A DNA stretch of 64,000 nt from Saccharum officinarum (taxonomy: Eukaryota > Streptophyta > Magnoliopsida > Poales > Poaceae). Below, piece by piece: positions 33,657 to 44,950 of this stretch (position 1 is the first letter of the stretch; each line of letters begins with the position of its first letter). The position numbers and the translations under genes were made by a program. The notes under the pieces are model-generated. The model ran no database searches. It worked only from the letters and a program-made list of their open reading frames with translations, and was not told the DNA's origin. The stretch spans positions 68,525,737-68,589,736 of the forward strand of contig CM036170.1 in the NCBI GenBank assembly GCA_020631735.1, given 5' to 3'.

Positions 33657-36600
33657 ATTGTTTTGTAGGTAAATTACAAGGCCGGAGGAAGGCATTGGGT
33701 GCTTGATAGTAGGTGCTCTCAACATATGACCGGTGATTCAAGAATGTTCAACTCTCTCAAATCAAATGATAGTGGCATTGATAGTATCACATTTGGTGAC
33801 AATAGCAAGGGTAATGTGAAGGCTCTTGGAAGGATTGCAATCTCAAATGATCATAGCATTTCCAATGTGCTCTTAGTTGAAAAGTTGAACTTCAATCTTC
33901 TCTCGGTTGCTCAATTATGTGATCTCGGTTTCAAGTGCATATTTGGTGTTGATGATGTAGAGATAGTTAGTGTTGATGGCTCTAACTTGATCTTCAAAGG
34001 CTTTAGATATGAGAATCTATACTTGGTTGATTTCAATGCTAGTGACACTTAACTTTCAACATGTTTGCTCACCAAATCAAGTATGGGTTGGTTATGGCAT
34101 AGAAGACTTGGTCATGTTGGCATGAAGCAATTGAACAAGTTAGTGAAGCATGACTTAGTTAGAGGCTTGAAGGATGTCACATTTGAGAAAGATAAGCTAT
34201 GTAGTGCATGTCAAGCCGGAAAGCAAGTAGGCAACACTCATCCATTAAAGAGCATTATGAGTACTTCCAAGGCATTTGAGTTGTTGCACATGGATCTATT
34301 TGGACCAACTACATACACAAGCATTAGTGGCAACAAGTATGGTTTTGTGATTATGGATGATTTCACTAGATACACATGGGTATTCTTTCTTATGGACAAG
34401 AGTGATGTATTTGACATATTTAAGAAGTTCATCAAGAGAGTACAAAATGAGTTTGAGACCACAATCAAGAAAGTAAGAAGTGACAATGGAAGTGAGTTTA
34501 GAAACACAAGAGTTGATGAGCTATGTGAGGAGCTTGGAATCAAGCATCAATTCTCGGCCAAGTATACACCTCAATCAAATGGCTTAGTTGAGAGGAAAAA
34601 TAGAACTTTGATTGATATGGCAAGATCAATGTTGAATGAGTATAATGTGAGTCATTCATTTTGGGCCGAAGCAATCAACACGGCTTGTTTCTATAGCAAC
34701 CGCCTCTATTGCCACAAGTTCTTAGAGAAGACACCATATGAGATCTTAAATGGAAGAAAGCCCAACATTGCATACTTTTGGGTATTTGGTTGCAAATGCT
34801 ACATCTTGAAGAAGGGTACTAGATTAAGCAAGTTTGAGAAGAAATGTGATGAAGGATTCTTACTTGGATACTCCACTACTAGCAAAGCTTATAGAGTTTG
34901 GAATTTGGCTAGTGGTTTACTTGAAGAAGTTCATGATGTTGAGTTTGATGAAACAAATGGTTCTCAAGATGAGGAAGATAACTTGGATGATGTGAGAGGA
35001 ACTCAATTGACTAATGCTATAAAAGAAATGGATATTGGTGATATTAGACCAAAGCAAGTGATTGATGTGGATGACAAGGACCAAGTGCTCCAAAGTCCAA
35101 TTACACAAGCTAGTGGTTCTCTAATGCAAAATCAAGCTAGTACATCATCTCAAGTGCAACAAGATCAACAAGTGGCTAGTTCATCATCTCCAACTCATGA
35201 TCAACATCCAAGCAATCAAGTCCAAGTGCTTCAACCAACTAACATTGCAAGAGACCATCCATTGGATTCCATCATTGGTGACATACAAAGAGGAGTTCAA
35301 ACTAGATCAAGATTGGCATCATTTTGTGCTCACTCTTCTTTTGTGTCAATGGAAGAACCCAAGAACATTGATAAAGCATTGAGAGATCCGGATTGGGTAA
35401 ATGCAATGCATGAAGAGCTCAACAACTTCAAGAGAAATGAAGTATGAGAATTAGTTGAGAGGCCTAAGGATCACAATGTCATTGGAACAAGATGGGTCTT
35501 TCGCAACAAGCAAGATCAAGATGGGATAGTAGTAAGGAACAAAGCAAGACTAGTGGCTCAAGGTTACACACAAATAGAGGGTCTTGACTTTGGTGAAACT
35601 TATGCCCCGGTTGCAAGATTGGAAGCAATTAGGATCTTACTTGCCTATGCTTGTGCTCACAATATCAAGTTATATCAAATGGATGTGAAGAGTGCATTTC
35701 TCAATGGGTACATTCAAGAAGAGGTGTATGTGGAACAACCTCCCGGTTTTGAAGATGACAAGAAACCCAATCATGTCTACAAATTGATAAAAGCTTTGTA
35801 TGGATTAAAGCAAGCACCTAGAGCATGGTATGAAAGATTAAGGAACTTCTTGCTATCCAAAGGATTTGTCATGGGCAAAGTTGATACTACACTATTCACC
35901 AAGAAGATTGGAAAAGACTTGTTTGTGTTGCAAATATATGTTGATGATATCATATTCGGTTCAACCAATCAAGATTATTGTGATGAGTTTGGGAAAATGA
36001 TGGCAAAGGAATTTAAAATATCAATGATTGGTGAACTTAGTTTCTTTCTTGGACTTCAAATCAAACAAATGAAGGAAGGAACATTTGTGAGTCAAACCAA
36101 GTACATCAAAGATATGCTCAAGAAGTTTGGCATGGAAGATGCAAAGAGCATTACAACCCCAATGGGCACTAGTGGAAGTTTGGATAGTGACAAGAGTGGC
36201 AACATGGTGGATCAAAAGCTATATAGATCAATGATTGGTAGCCTACTCTATGTGACGGCATCAAGGCCCGATGTGATGTTTAGTGTATGCATGTGTGCAA
36301 GATTTCAAGCCTCACCAAGAGAAAGTCATTTGAAGGCAACAAAGAGAATATTGAGGTACTTAAAGCATACACAAGATGTTGGATTGTGGTATCCCAAAGG
36401 TGCAAGCTTTGAGCTAGTTGGATATTCGGATTCCGACTATGCCGGTGACAAAGTAGAGAGAAAAAGCACTTCTGGGACTTGTCAATTGTTGGGAAGATCA
36501 CTTGTCTCATGGTCATCCAAGAAGCAAAATAGTATTGCACTATCTACCGCCGAGGCCGAATACATCGCCGCGGGTAGTTGTTGTGCACAAATCTTGTGGA

Positions 36601-36890
36601 TGAAGGCAACATTGAAGGATTTTGGAATCAATTTTAAGAATGTGCCATTGCTATGTGACAATGAAAGTGCAGTGAAGCTAACCAACAATCCGATTCAACA
36701 TCAAAGAACAAAGCATATTGATGTTCATCATCACTTTATTAGAGATCATCAACAAAAGGGTGACATTGCTATTGAGAGTGTGGGCACCGAAGATCAATTA
36801 GCCGATCTATTCACCAAGCCACTTGATGAGAAGAGATTTCACAAGCTAAAGAATGAGTTGAACATACTTGACTTCTCCAACATGAGTTGA
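33657..36890 (+). pseudogene. Copia-C pol: protease, integrase, reverse transcriptase, RNase H
   Basis: All parts lie in the same frame as gag. The protease at 33690 on reads D-S-R where the active site should be D-S-G. GAG-pre-integrase has 'WHRRLGHVGMKQLNKL' and 'CSACQAGKQ'. The integrase core has 'HMDLFGPTTY', 'VRSDNGSEF' and 'QSNGLVERKNRTL', so Asp, Asp and Glu are present. Reverse transcriptase has YVDD at 35937-35948. RNase H has 'YSDSDYAGD', '[10 protein letters not shown]' and '[10 protein letters not shown]'. In-frame stops lie at 34050-34052 (TAA) and 35445-35447 (TGA); no frameshift is seen. The product would copy and integrate the element if the frame were not interrupted. Confidence 0.92.
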
Positions 36891-38047
36891 TGCACCCCAT
36901 ATATGACATGCCTCTCCTTCGAGCCCCAAGGTACAATTGGTTGACATGTCATACATTCTATGCTAAGGACTTGTTTAGTGCATCTAGTCATAATTTACAT
37001 GTTCTAGGCTCATTCATGAAAATCAAATGAATTTGAAGTTTATATGGTGCCACTATTGTTTCCATGACTTGTATGATCTAGTGGTAGCATATAACTTGTT
37101 TAAGTAGCTTGTGGTCCTAAGTGTTTAATCTAGAAAACTTGTCTAAATATTTGCTTCAACATGGTTCATGATAACCCTTCTAGTGAGGTGTGAAGGAGCT
37201 TGCCCTTGGATCAAACCGAAGTTTTTTATTTGTGCAAGCAATCTAGGTTGAATCACAAACTTGATCCTCACCCCATTTTTTTCAACATGATAATCTATCT
37301 AAAGTTTGCTCCTTGTGGTCAATTGGTGCCAAAGGGGGAGAAAATATTGTTCACAAAGATAGAACTCAAAGGAGGAGAATCACAAAGGGGGAGAAAATTG
37401 AGAAAAACCTAAAGGGGAGAATTGATAAGAGAAGGGGATCAACTAAAATTTTGAGCACACAAGTAGGGGGAGCAAGCTCTTAAACATGAATGTTGCATCT
37501 ACATGTGCACTTCATATGTATGATGCATAGTTATGCATTTCTTTTTCTCCGATACTTTGCTTGTGTGGTGACTTGCTAGTATAATTTGAATGATGAATGG
37601 AAGTACTAGCATGAATAGGAAGTAGTTAGATTTTTCTTGCTTTATGTTTTTCAAAGTGGTACTAGAGCCTTGCTTATAATGTTGATCTCACAAGGTTTCT
37701 AGTTATGTTTGTGCTTTTTACAAGTGGTATCTAACTACACAAGGTGCTAAGATGGTGTTTATCGCTACTCCGATGGTATCACGCTTCAAAGGTCTATAAT
37801 CTTAAACACTTAGCACCTATTGGTAGTCAATGCTCCTAATCTTTCCTATCTAACATGTATGCTTCCAAAATCCAAACATATAGCATACATGTAGGGGGAG
37901 CCATTGCTATCAATTCAAATTCATGATCACATGTCCATAATTCTTACGCATGGTAATATACTTGGACAATGTGACATGGCTTCAATCAAAATTTTATCAT
38001 AATATCTTTGTGAAAGGTTTGTCACCAATTACCAACAAGGGGGAGAT
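36891..38047 (+). other. Copia-C 3' non-coding region with repeated G tracts and polypurine tract
   Basis: No frame of note. Six purine tracts with runs of four or five G occur at about 37331, 37384, 37411, 37464, 37891 and 38037. The last, aagggggagat at 38037-38047, directly precedes the 3' LTR and is the functional-type polypurine tract. Confidence 0.8.
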
Positions 38048-40033
38048 TGAAAGTCCTATGTTTGGTGTTGGTAATTAGTGACAATGCCTAAGTACTAATC
38101 CTATGCCTAAGTTGTATGTAGCATATGAGGATTAGTACATTCCAAGGTTGGTGGCAAGATGGACATGGTGATCATGATGGCCACACTTGGATTTGGACGT
38201 AACCCTACATGATCAAGGCAAAGGTATATGCTTAAGGGTTGTGTTTTAGTAACCAAGACACCTAGTGGGTGTGGTTACATTATAGGATAGATAGCCGTAC
38301 TATAAAAAGGGGAATGACGCGACTATTGAACTCCTAAGTGCCTCTAGATGTGCATTTCATGATCATATGCATTTGGATAGAACTAATATCGCCTCAAAAA
38401 ATGATTGTGAAAATGCTAACACACTCACACATGACGAAGATCACTTGGTGGTGTTAGCACGTTTGCGAAGGCGGTGGAGTTTGAGCGGTAGAGAGGGTTT
38501 GGGGTCCTCTCTCCCTCCCGCAGAGCTTGCGAGGCGGGATTCAGGCTTTTTCGAGAAGTTGAAACGACTATTTTCCACTACGCCGGAAGTCCGGAAAAGA
38601 AACGGAGGCGAACGGAGGTCACAGAGGTGACCGGACGCTGAACCGGACGCGGTCCTTGCATGACCGGACGCGTCCGGTCAGTGTTCAGTGTCTGCGCATT
38701 TTTCAGTTTGATGATCGGACGCGAGGCGCGTCCGGTCACTGATGATCAGACACGTCCGGTCGTTCAGGGAGCTTACTGGACTGTAACCGGACACTGGCAC
38801 TGTCGCGTCCGGTCATGTTTTTTCAGCGCGTCCGGTCGTTGTTTCGTTGAGCGCTGCTCAGGCGACCAGCGCGTCCGGTCATTCTCGAGACCAGCGCGTC
38901 CGGTCGTCTCCAGCGCGTCCGGTCTGCGCGATGAGCGCGTCCGGTCGTTGCTTCGTAGTTAGCCGTTGGGCGACCGGCGCGTCCGGTCGTTTGGACCAGC
39001 GCGTCCGGTCAGTACTTCGCGAGTTAGCCGTTGGGCGACCGGCGTGTCCGGTCAGTTGGACCAGCGCGTCCGATCAGCGCGATTTCGGTTGTTTAAGTTT
39101 CTAACGGCTCTATTCGAAGGGGTACGTCTATAAATACTCGTTGGCCGGCTCAAGGCTCTCTCTCTCGAACATTTGACATACTTGTGAGCACTTTGAGCTA
39201 AGCAACTCCCCTCCCATTTATCTCTCTTGCTTCTTTGCATATTCGAAGTGAGATTGAGTGATCCAAGTGCATTTGCATTGTGAGATAGCATCTAGTTGGC
39301 ACTTGGTGGTTGATTTACTGCGGGATTCTTGTTTCTCTTGGTGGTTGCCGCCACCTAGACGGCTTGGAGCAGCTTGGAGGCGTTGGCAAGAGTTGGTGAT
39401 TGTTCTTGGCCACCTCCGGTGATTGTGAGGGGTTTGTGCCTACCTCGGCGAAGCGCCAAAGGCAACGTTAGTATATTGCTCGTGTCATTGCAACCTTTTG
39501 CCATATGGTAGGTTCTTGTGGCGCCTTTTGAGAGGCTCGGTGTGTGACCGATTAGCCACCGAACCACGTGGTGAAGAGGGACACAACGGGGACTAGCGTG
39601 CCGGCAAGCACGTGAACCTCGGGATAAATCTTCGTGTCATCACTTTCATATTGTGATTGATTGATCCCGGTGTTCGGTTATCTTGGTATTCATCTCTTGA
39701 TCATATTGATTGGTTGGCTCAATACTTCTCCCCTCGGTGATACCCTCCTAACTCTCTATTGTATTAATTTCTTAGTTATCTTTGCTAGCTAGTTAGCTTT
39801 GCTAGAGTAGCTTCTTTGTGTAGCTTGCTTAGTTGTAGTTTCCTCCTCGGTTTGACTTGTGCGGTTGAGTGCAAATACTAGAATTGTGAATTGGATAGGT
39901 GGCTTGCAAACACCCCGTAGGCTAAGCAAAACTCGCATCTCGCTAGTTGTTATATTGATAAACTTGTTTAGCTTGTCTTTGTAGAAAGTTTTAAAAGGCT
40001 ATTCACCCCCCCTCTAGCCATCAAGACCTTTTA
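38048..40033 (+). repeat. Copia-C 3' LTR
   Basis: Starts TGAAAGTCC, ends AGACCTTTTA, 1986 bp; the terminal CA has become TA. The palindrome array is at about 38628-39080 and the TATA box at 39129-39136. Flanked by ATATG. Confidence 0.95.
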
Positions 40034-40110
40034 ATATGTTGAGTGCAACCACTATCAATTACCCAATGAGATCCACCAGTCTTGTAGTTCACCTACACAC
40101 AAGAGATCAA
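40034..40110 (-). pseudogene. Copia-B protease start, right of the Copia-C insertion
   Basis: The minus strand reads 'NYKTGGSHWVIDSGCTQHM' with the Asp-Ser-Gly active site intact. The reading continues at 29442 across the insertion. Relative to gag it is in another frame. Confidence 0.85.
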
Positions 40111-42446
40111 GCCTTTTGTTTAGGGACCCAAACTTGAGAGGGACCCTTGACTTTCTTAACTAGTGACTTGACAACCCATATTTTCTTTGGCCTATTTTTG
40201 TTAGGGGGACCCAAGAACATGACTTTCATCTTTCCACTTGAATCTTTTCTAAGCATGTAATGAGCATTGAAAGCAAAGGGTCTAGCATGCTTGGGCAAGG
40301 GTTGTGGTGATGGAGTTTTGCACTCATGAGCAAAATAGCCTTCTTGTCCACACTCAACACATATCTTTGGCTTGGGCTTTGACTTGCTTTGTTGTTGTTG
40401 AGCTTTGGCCTTCTTCTCTTGATTTGCCAAGTAACCAATGCCACTTCTATCCATCTTCATGACGGTGTTCATGAGTAGCTCACTTTACAAATGTTGGCCT
40501 CTTGTGAACTTGCTTAGGTCGGTCTTGAGATGCTCTTTTTCTTGCTTAAGCTTTTTGTTCTCTTCAATAAGTGACTCATTTGATGTTTGCTTTTCAAGAG
40601 CCATCAACTTCTTGTTCTCATTCTTGAGCATCTCATTTTCACTCTTGAGCTTGACATACTCATCATAGTTGTCGGACTCAACCACATTCTTGCCTTTGCC
40701 GCTAGAGCCTTGCTCAAAGTTCTCAATAATCAAATCATCACATGATGTAGCTATATCAATCTTAACAACTTGGTTAGTAGCATCATGTGTCTCAAGAGCA
40801 AGCTTATTAGCAACAATAAGACTATCATAGTTGATTTTCAATGTAGTATATTCATCTTTTAGCAAGTTGAGCCTAGTGATGAGTTCACCATGCTTCTTCT
40901 CAAGTTTATCATGTTCATCTCTAAGCTTTTTGTTAGAAGTTTTGAGCTCCTTGAGAGTAGAAGACATAGTTTCATTTTGATCTTTGAGCTCATCACTAGT
41001 CTTATGTGCATTCTCAAGCTTAGATGAGAGTGATTCATTTTCATTTTGAAGCTCATTATTTTCATTTCTAGTTCTTCTTATGATTTTAGAATATTTGTTC
41101 AATAATTTTACAAGTTTATCATAAGAAGGTGCATCATATTCATCATCACTGTCACTATCATCATCATCACTATCATTGTTTTGTACCTTTCGTTCACCCT
41201 TAGCCATAAGGCATAGATGAGTAGTGGAAGATGATGGTGAAGGTGGCGGTGAAGGTGGTGATGAAGATGTCGGTGAAGATGATGATGGCCCAATCACAAA
41301 TGCGGCGACCTTCTCTTTCTCATCATCGCTCTCATCGCCGAAGGACTCACATGATGACTCAATATCGGTGAGCCAATCACCAATAATGTAAGCTTTGCCT
41401 CCCTTCTTCTTCTTGTAAAACTCTCTTTTCTTGCCATCTTTCTTTTTGTATGGCTTGTTCTTCTTTTTCTCATCTTCTTCATCACTTGAATTATCTTTCT
41501 TGCCCTTGTACTTGTTTTTGTACTTGTCTTTTGGAGGCTTCGGGCATTGATGAGCTAGGTGGCCAAGTTCACCACAATTGAAGCAATCCATCTCGGATAT
41601 TGGCTTCCTTTTGCTACTTGTGAAGAATTTCTTCTTCTTGCCATCGAACCTGATGCCCCTCTTGTTGAGCTTCTTTAGCATCTTGGTGGTCTTTCTCACC
41701 ATGAGTGCAAGTGATGCATCATCAATATCACTCTCACTTGAGCTTTCTTGCACCATCATGGCTTGGTCCTTCTTCTTTTTCTTTTTATAGCTAGCTTTGA
41801 AGGCTAAGTCTTTCTTCTTGGAAGATGATGAGCCCTCTTCTGGAGTGATGTGCATGTACATCTCATGTGCATTGATCTTTTCCAATACTTGAGTCGGTGT
41901 TGCGGCGGAGAGATCACTTTGGTGAAGTACGGTGACAATGTGTCCATACTTCTCAACGGGAAGAACACTCAAGATCCTCCTTGCAATATCCGATTGACTC
42001 ATTTGAGTGAGTCCAAGAGCATTGAGATCTTCTACAAGAACATTCAATCGAGTGTACATTTCATTAGCACTTTTTTTGGGAAGCATCTCAAAAGAATTAA
42101 TTTTCTTTAAAGCAATGTGATAGTGTTCCTCACGCTCACTCTTAGTTCCCTCATGGAGAGCACAAAGGTTTTCCCATAATTCATGAGCGTTTTTGGCATT
42201 ACGCACACGATTGAAGATATCCTAGCCTAAGCCCCGGTAGAGTGCATTTTTTGCCTTTGCATTCCACCGGTCGTACTTCTCCTCGTCACCACTTGGGTTG
42301 GCGGGATCCCTAATAGGGGGAAGCCCTTCGGTTATGGCTCTAAGGCACCCAACATCTATGGCTTCGAGGTACGCCTCCATACGAATTTTTCAATATGGAA
42401 AATCATCTCCCTCAAAAGTGGGAGGTGGTCCTTCCCCATTAGACAT
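40107..42446 (-). pseudogene. Copia-B gag, interrupted by stops
   Basis: The start ATG at 42446-42444 is followed by 'GPPPTFEGDDFPY', the usual start of gag in SIRE-like elements. In-frame stops occur near 42393 and 42222; then 573 codons are open down to a stop at 40485, and the same frame continues to a stop at 40107. It has a UBN2-type capsid region ('NAHELWENLCALHEG', 'LSVLPVEKYGHIV'), a zinc knuckle CFNCGELGHLAHQC (about 41590-41545), a long coiled-coil region (about 41080-40500), and a second knuckle CVECGQEGYFAHEC near 40365-40324. It is homologous in layout to Copia-C gag but clearly a different family. Confidence 0.88.
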
Positions 42447-42481
42447 CTTGCTCTAGGCGGTGAAGCCTAAATAAAGAGCAA

Positions 42482-42499
42482 CACGGCTCTGATACCAAT
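42482..42499 (-). other. Copia-B primer-binding site (initiator tRNA-Met type)
   Basis: The minus strand reads TTGGTATCAGAGCCGTG directly next to the LTR end at 42500, the standard plant initiator tRNA-Met complement. It fixes the element orientation. Confidence 0.9.
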
Positions 42500-44097
42500 T
42501 GAAAGGATCAAGATGCCCAAGAGGGGGGGTGAATTGGGCTTTTCTAAAAATTAATTGCAAGAATTAAATCCTACAAGCCAAACTTCACCCCTAGTGCCTA
42601 CTAGTGTTCCTTGTGATTCTACCGGTAAAAGTTTTGCACCCTAAGTTCCAATCCTAGACTAGCATGGCAATTCTAGGAAAGTAAACAAGCAATGAAAGTA
42701 ATACACGAAAGTAAATGCTTGAATGTAAGGGTTAGGAACACGGTGATGTATTGCCAAGGTATCGGAGAGTCGCCACTCCCCACTAGTCCTCGTTGGAGCA
42801 CCCGCGCAAGGGTGTAGCTCCCCCTTGATCCACGCAAGGATCAAGTGCTCTCTACGGGTTGATTCTTCGACACTCCATCGCGGCGAATCACCCAAAACCA
42901 CTCACAATATGAGTTGGGTCACCCACAAGCTCGTCGGATGATCACCAAACTCCCAATCACCACCAAACCGTCTAGGTGATGGCGATCACCAAGAGTAACA
43001 AGCTAGAACTCTCACTTGACCACAATAAGACTAATGAGAAGATGGATGCACACTGGCTACACTCTTGTCACTAGTGAGGAATCTCAACCTTTGATTCTCA
43101 AATCACTATCCTCACTAGGGCTTTTGCACTCTCTTGCACTCCAAAGGTGTTTCTCACCTGAACAAATAAGCAAGAGACCTCTAAAAGAGGTGGAGGGGAT
43201 GTATTTATACACCCCTCAGACAAATCCAACCGTTATCTGCCAAATCAGCAAAACTCGTACTGACCAGACGCGCTGGTCGACATGACCGGACACGCCGGTC
43301 GAGTGTAACGGTCGGAAACCGAAAGTCAGCGCTGAGTGACCGGACGCACCGGTCAGAGATGACCGGACACGTCCGATCATGCAAGAACCTTACTGAAAAC
43401 TGACCTGACGCTCGACCGCGTCCGATCATAGATGACCGGACGCGTCAGGTCAGCTTGGGACCTTACTGGAACGTGACCGGACGTGTCCGATCACTTCACT
43501 GTCACGTCCGATTACACTGTTTACCCTCTGGAACACGTGTCAGACTGATCACCGCGTCCGGTCCTCGCAGGGACCGCGTCTGGTCAACCAGTTAATGATG
43601 CAGTGACTTGTTAGTACTGACTGGACGCGTCCGGTCATGACAAAGACCGCGTCCGGTCACAGGTTAACTGCTCAAATGACTTCGAAACGCGACGCAACTT
43701 GAACCAAGTTGCTTCCAACTGAATCTTGAGCTTTTCTAGAGCTACCTAGTGCTAAGTTTGACAAATGTGCACCACACCTAAACAAAATACTCACCTAGGT
43801 CAAGCTACTCGCTCATGCCCCCTTTATAGTACGGTCAAAGGAAGAATTAAAGATCCTAACGACTATTCCAGATGTAATTCAACACCTTGACATCCGGAAC
43901 TAACCGTCCTTAATCTTGTCATTGATCCTTTGAAAACTGAAACGATTTCCATCAAGGAACATGAATACCATAGTGCCCAAAGCAGTTATCAACTCCATGA
44001 CCTAACTTACCACTGTTTCTACAAAACACACGTTAGTCATGGTAATAATGCGTTGTCATCAATTACCGAAACCAACACCGGGGCCTAGATGCTTTCA
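42500..44097 (-). repeat. Copia-B 5' LTR with palindrome array
   Basis: Read on the minus strand it starts TGAAAGCATCTAGG and ends ATCCTTTCA, 1598 bp. The TATA box is at 43209-43202. Upstream of it in element orientation (about 43256-43665) lies a degenerate array of gaccggacgcgtccggtca-type units, matching in motif and position the array of Copia-C. Confidence 0.9.
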
Positions 44098-44950
44098 CCT
44101 GTAATTAAATTTATCTAATTATGTAGATAACTTTGTTAAATTACATATATGTCACTAGCAAATTTAACATGTATGTGGTGCAAACGAGGTTTTGGGAGCA
44201 CCAACATACTCAATTTCTATTATAAAATTACAAATGCAACATATATGTTGTTGCAAAATAGGGGCTTTGGGTGCACCAACATATTCTAATTTAATAATCA
44301 AAGTTACAAATGTAATATGTGGTGCAAAAGGGGTTTGGGCGCACCACATACTCCAAAATATAATAGAAATAACAATGGCACTGTAATATATTGCAAACAA
44401 ACCACATATATACAATGATAATTTACAGCAGGTACATAGCAACATCAAATAATACAGTTAATCTGATGTTCTCACAAGAAATTAAATTAGCTAAGTCATA
44501 TGCTAATTAAAGGTACTACTGCTGAAAAACGAAAAATAACAAAGGAAATAAAAGTTCTAGGCCTAAAGCAGGCAGCCCAGCCGGCCACTAGGCGTGCAGC
44601 CCAGCCAGCAGCTAGGCGCCGCCCGACAGCCAGCCTAGGCATGGCCCAGTGTGTGGACGCGGGCGGCCAGGTGCGGCCCGGGGCAGCGAGCGTGGCCCAG
44701 CGAGGGCGAGCCGGCCTAGCGACGTGTCGCGGCCAGGGGAGGGCGCGGCCCGACAGCGTAGGAAGGATGGGGGACGCAGTGCAGGTCGCCTGGGCCAACG
44801 TTTGACCCCTCGCGTGGGTCTGAAGGGGTGAGCGGTTAGGGTAACCACTCCTCCAGCCCAAACCGCTGCCGCTGCCATCGCCGTGCGCCATCCGCGTCAT
44901 CGTTGCTCTTGTCGTTGCTGATGTTGTCACGGTCCCCTCTTTCCCTCTCC
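44098..44950 (-). other. Copia-A leader segment between Copia-B and the chromovirus
   Basis: On the minus strand this belongs to the Copia-A leader upstream of gag. The part 44103-44560 is AT-rich and the part 44560-44950 is GC-rich, with repeated ggctgggctg-like words. An open frame at 44930-44496 is low complexity and is not called as a gene. Confidence 0.6.
44172..44392. repeat. Three imperfect ~70-bp tandem repeats
   Basis: Three units share a core like 'ggtgcaaa..g.ggttttggg.gcaccaacatact' followed by AT-rich DNA with 'aaattacaaatg'. They start near 44172, 44240 and 44315. They lie within the Copia-A leader. Confidence 0.7.

Larger units (their letters stand above)
29443..40033 (+). mobile_element. 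Copia-C: full-length SIRE/Maximus-type Copia
   Basis: LTRs lie at 29443-31427 and 38048-40033, with ATATG at 29438-29442 and 40034-40038. The order is LTR, primer site, gag, protease, integrase, reverse transcriptase, RNase H, a 1.1-kb non-coding stretch with repeated G tracts, polypurine tract, LTR. The two LTRs are very similar, with scattered mostly transition differences, so this insertion is young compared with the rest of the nest. Coding is interrupted by in-frame stops only. It sits inside the protease of Copia-B. Confidence 0.95.
28501..44097 (-). mobile_element. Copia-B: SIRE/Maximus-type Copia, 3' deleted
   Basis: The outer flanks are CCTGT at 28496-28500 and 44098-44102. In element orientation it runs LTR (44097-42500), primer site, gag with coiled coils, protease start, then a partial second LTR (29223-28501). 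Integrase, reverse transcriptase and RNase H are missing: protease sequence runs directly into LTR sequence just upstream of the TATA box. Copia-C is inserted at 29443-40033. The lineage call is from gag layout, LTR length and the primer site. Confidence 0.88.
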
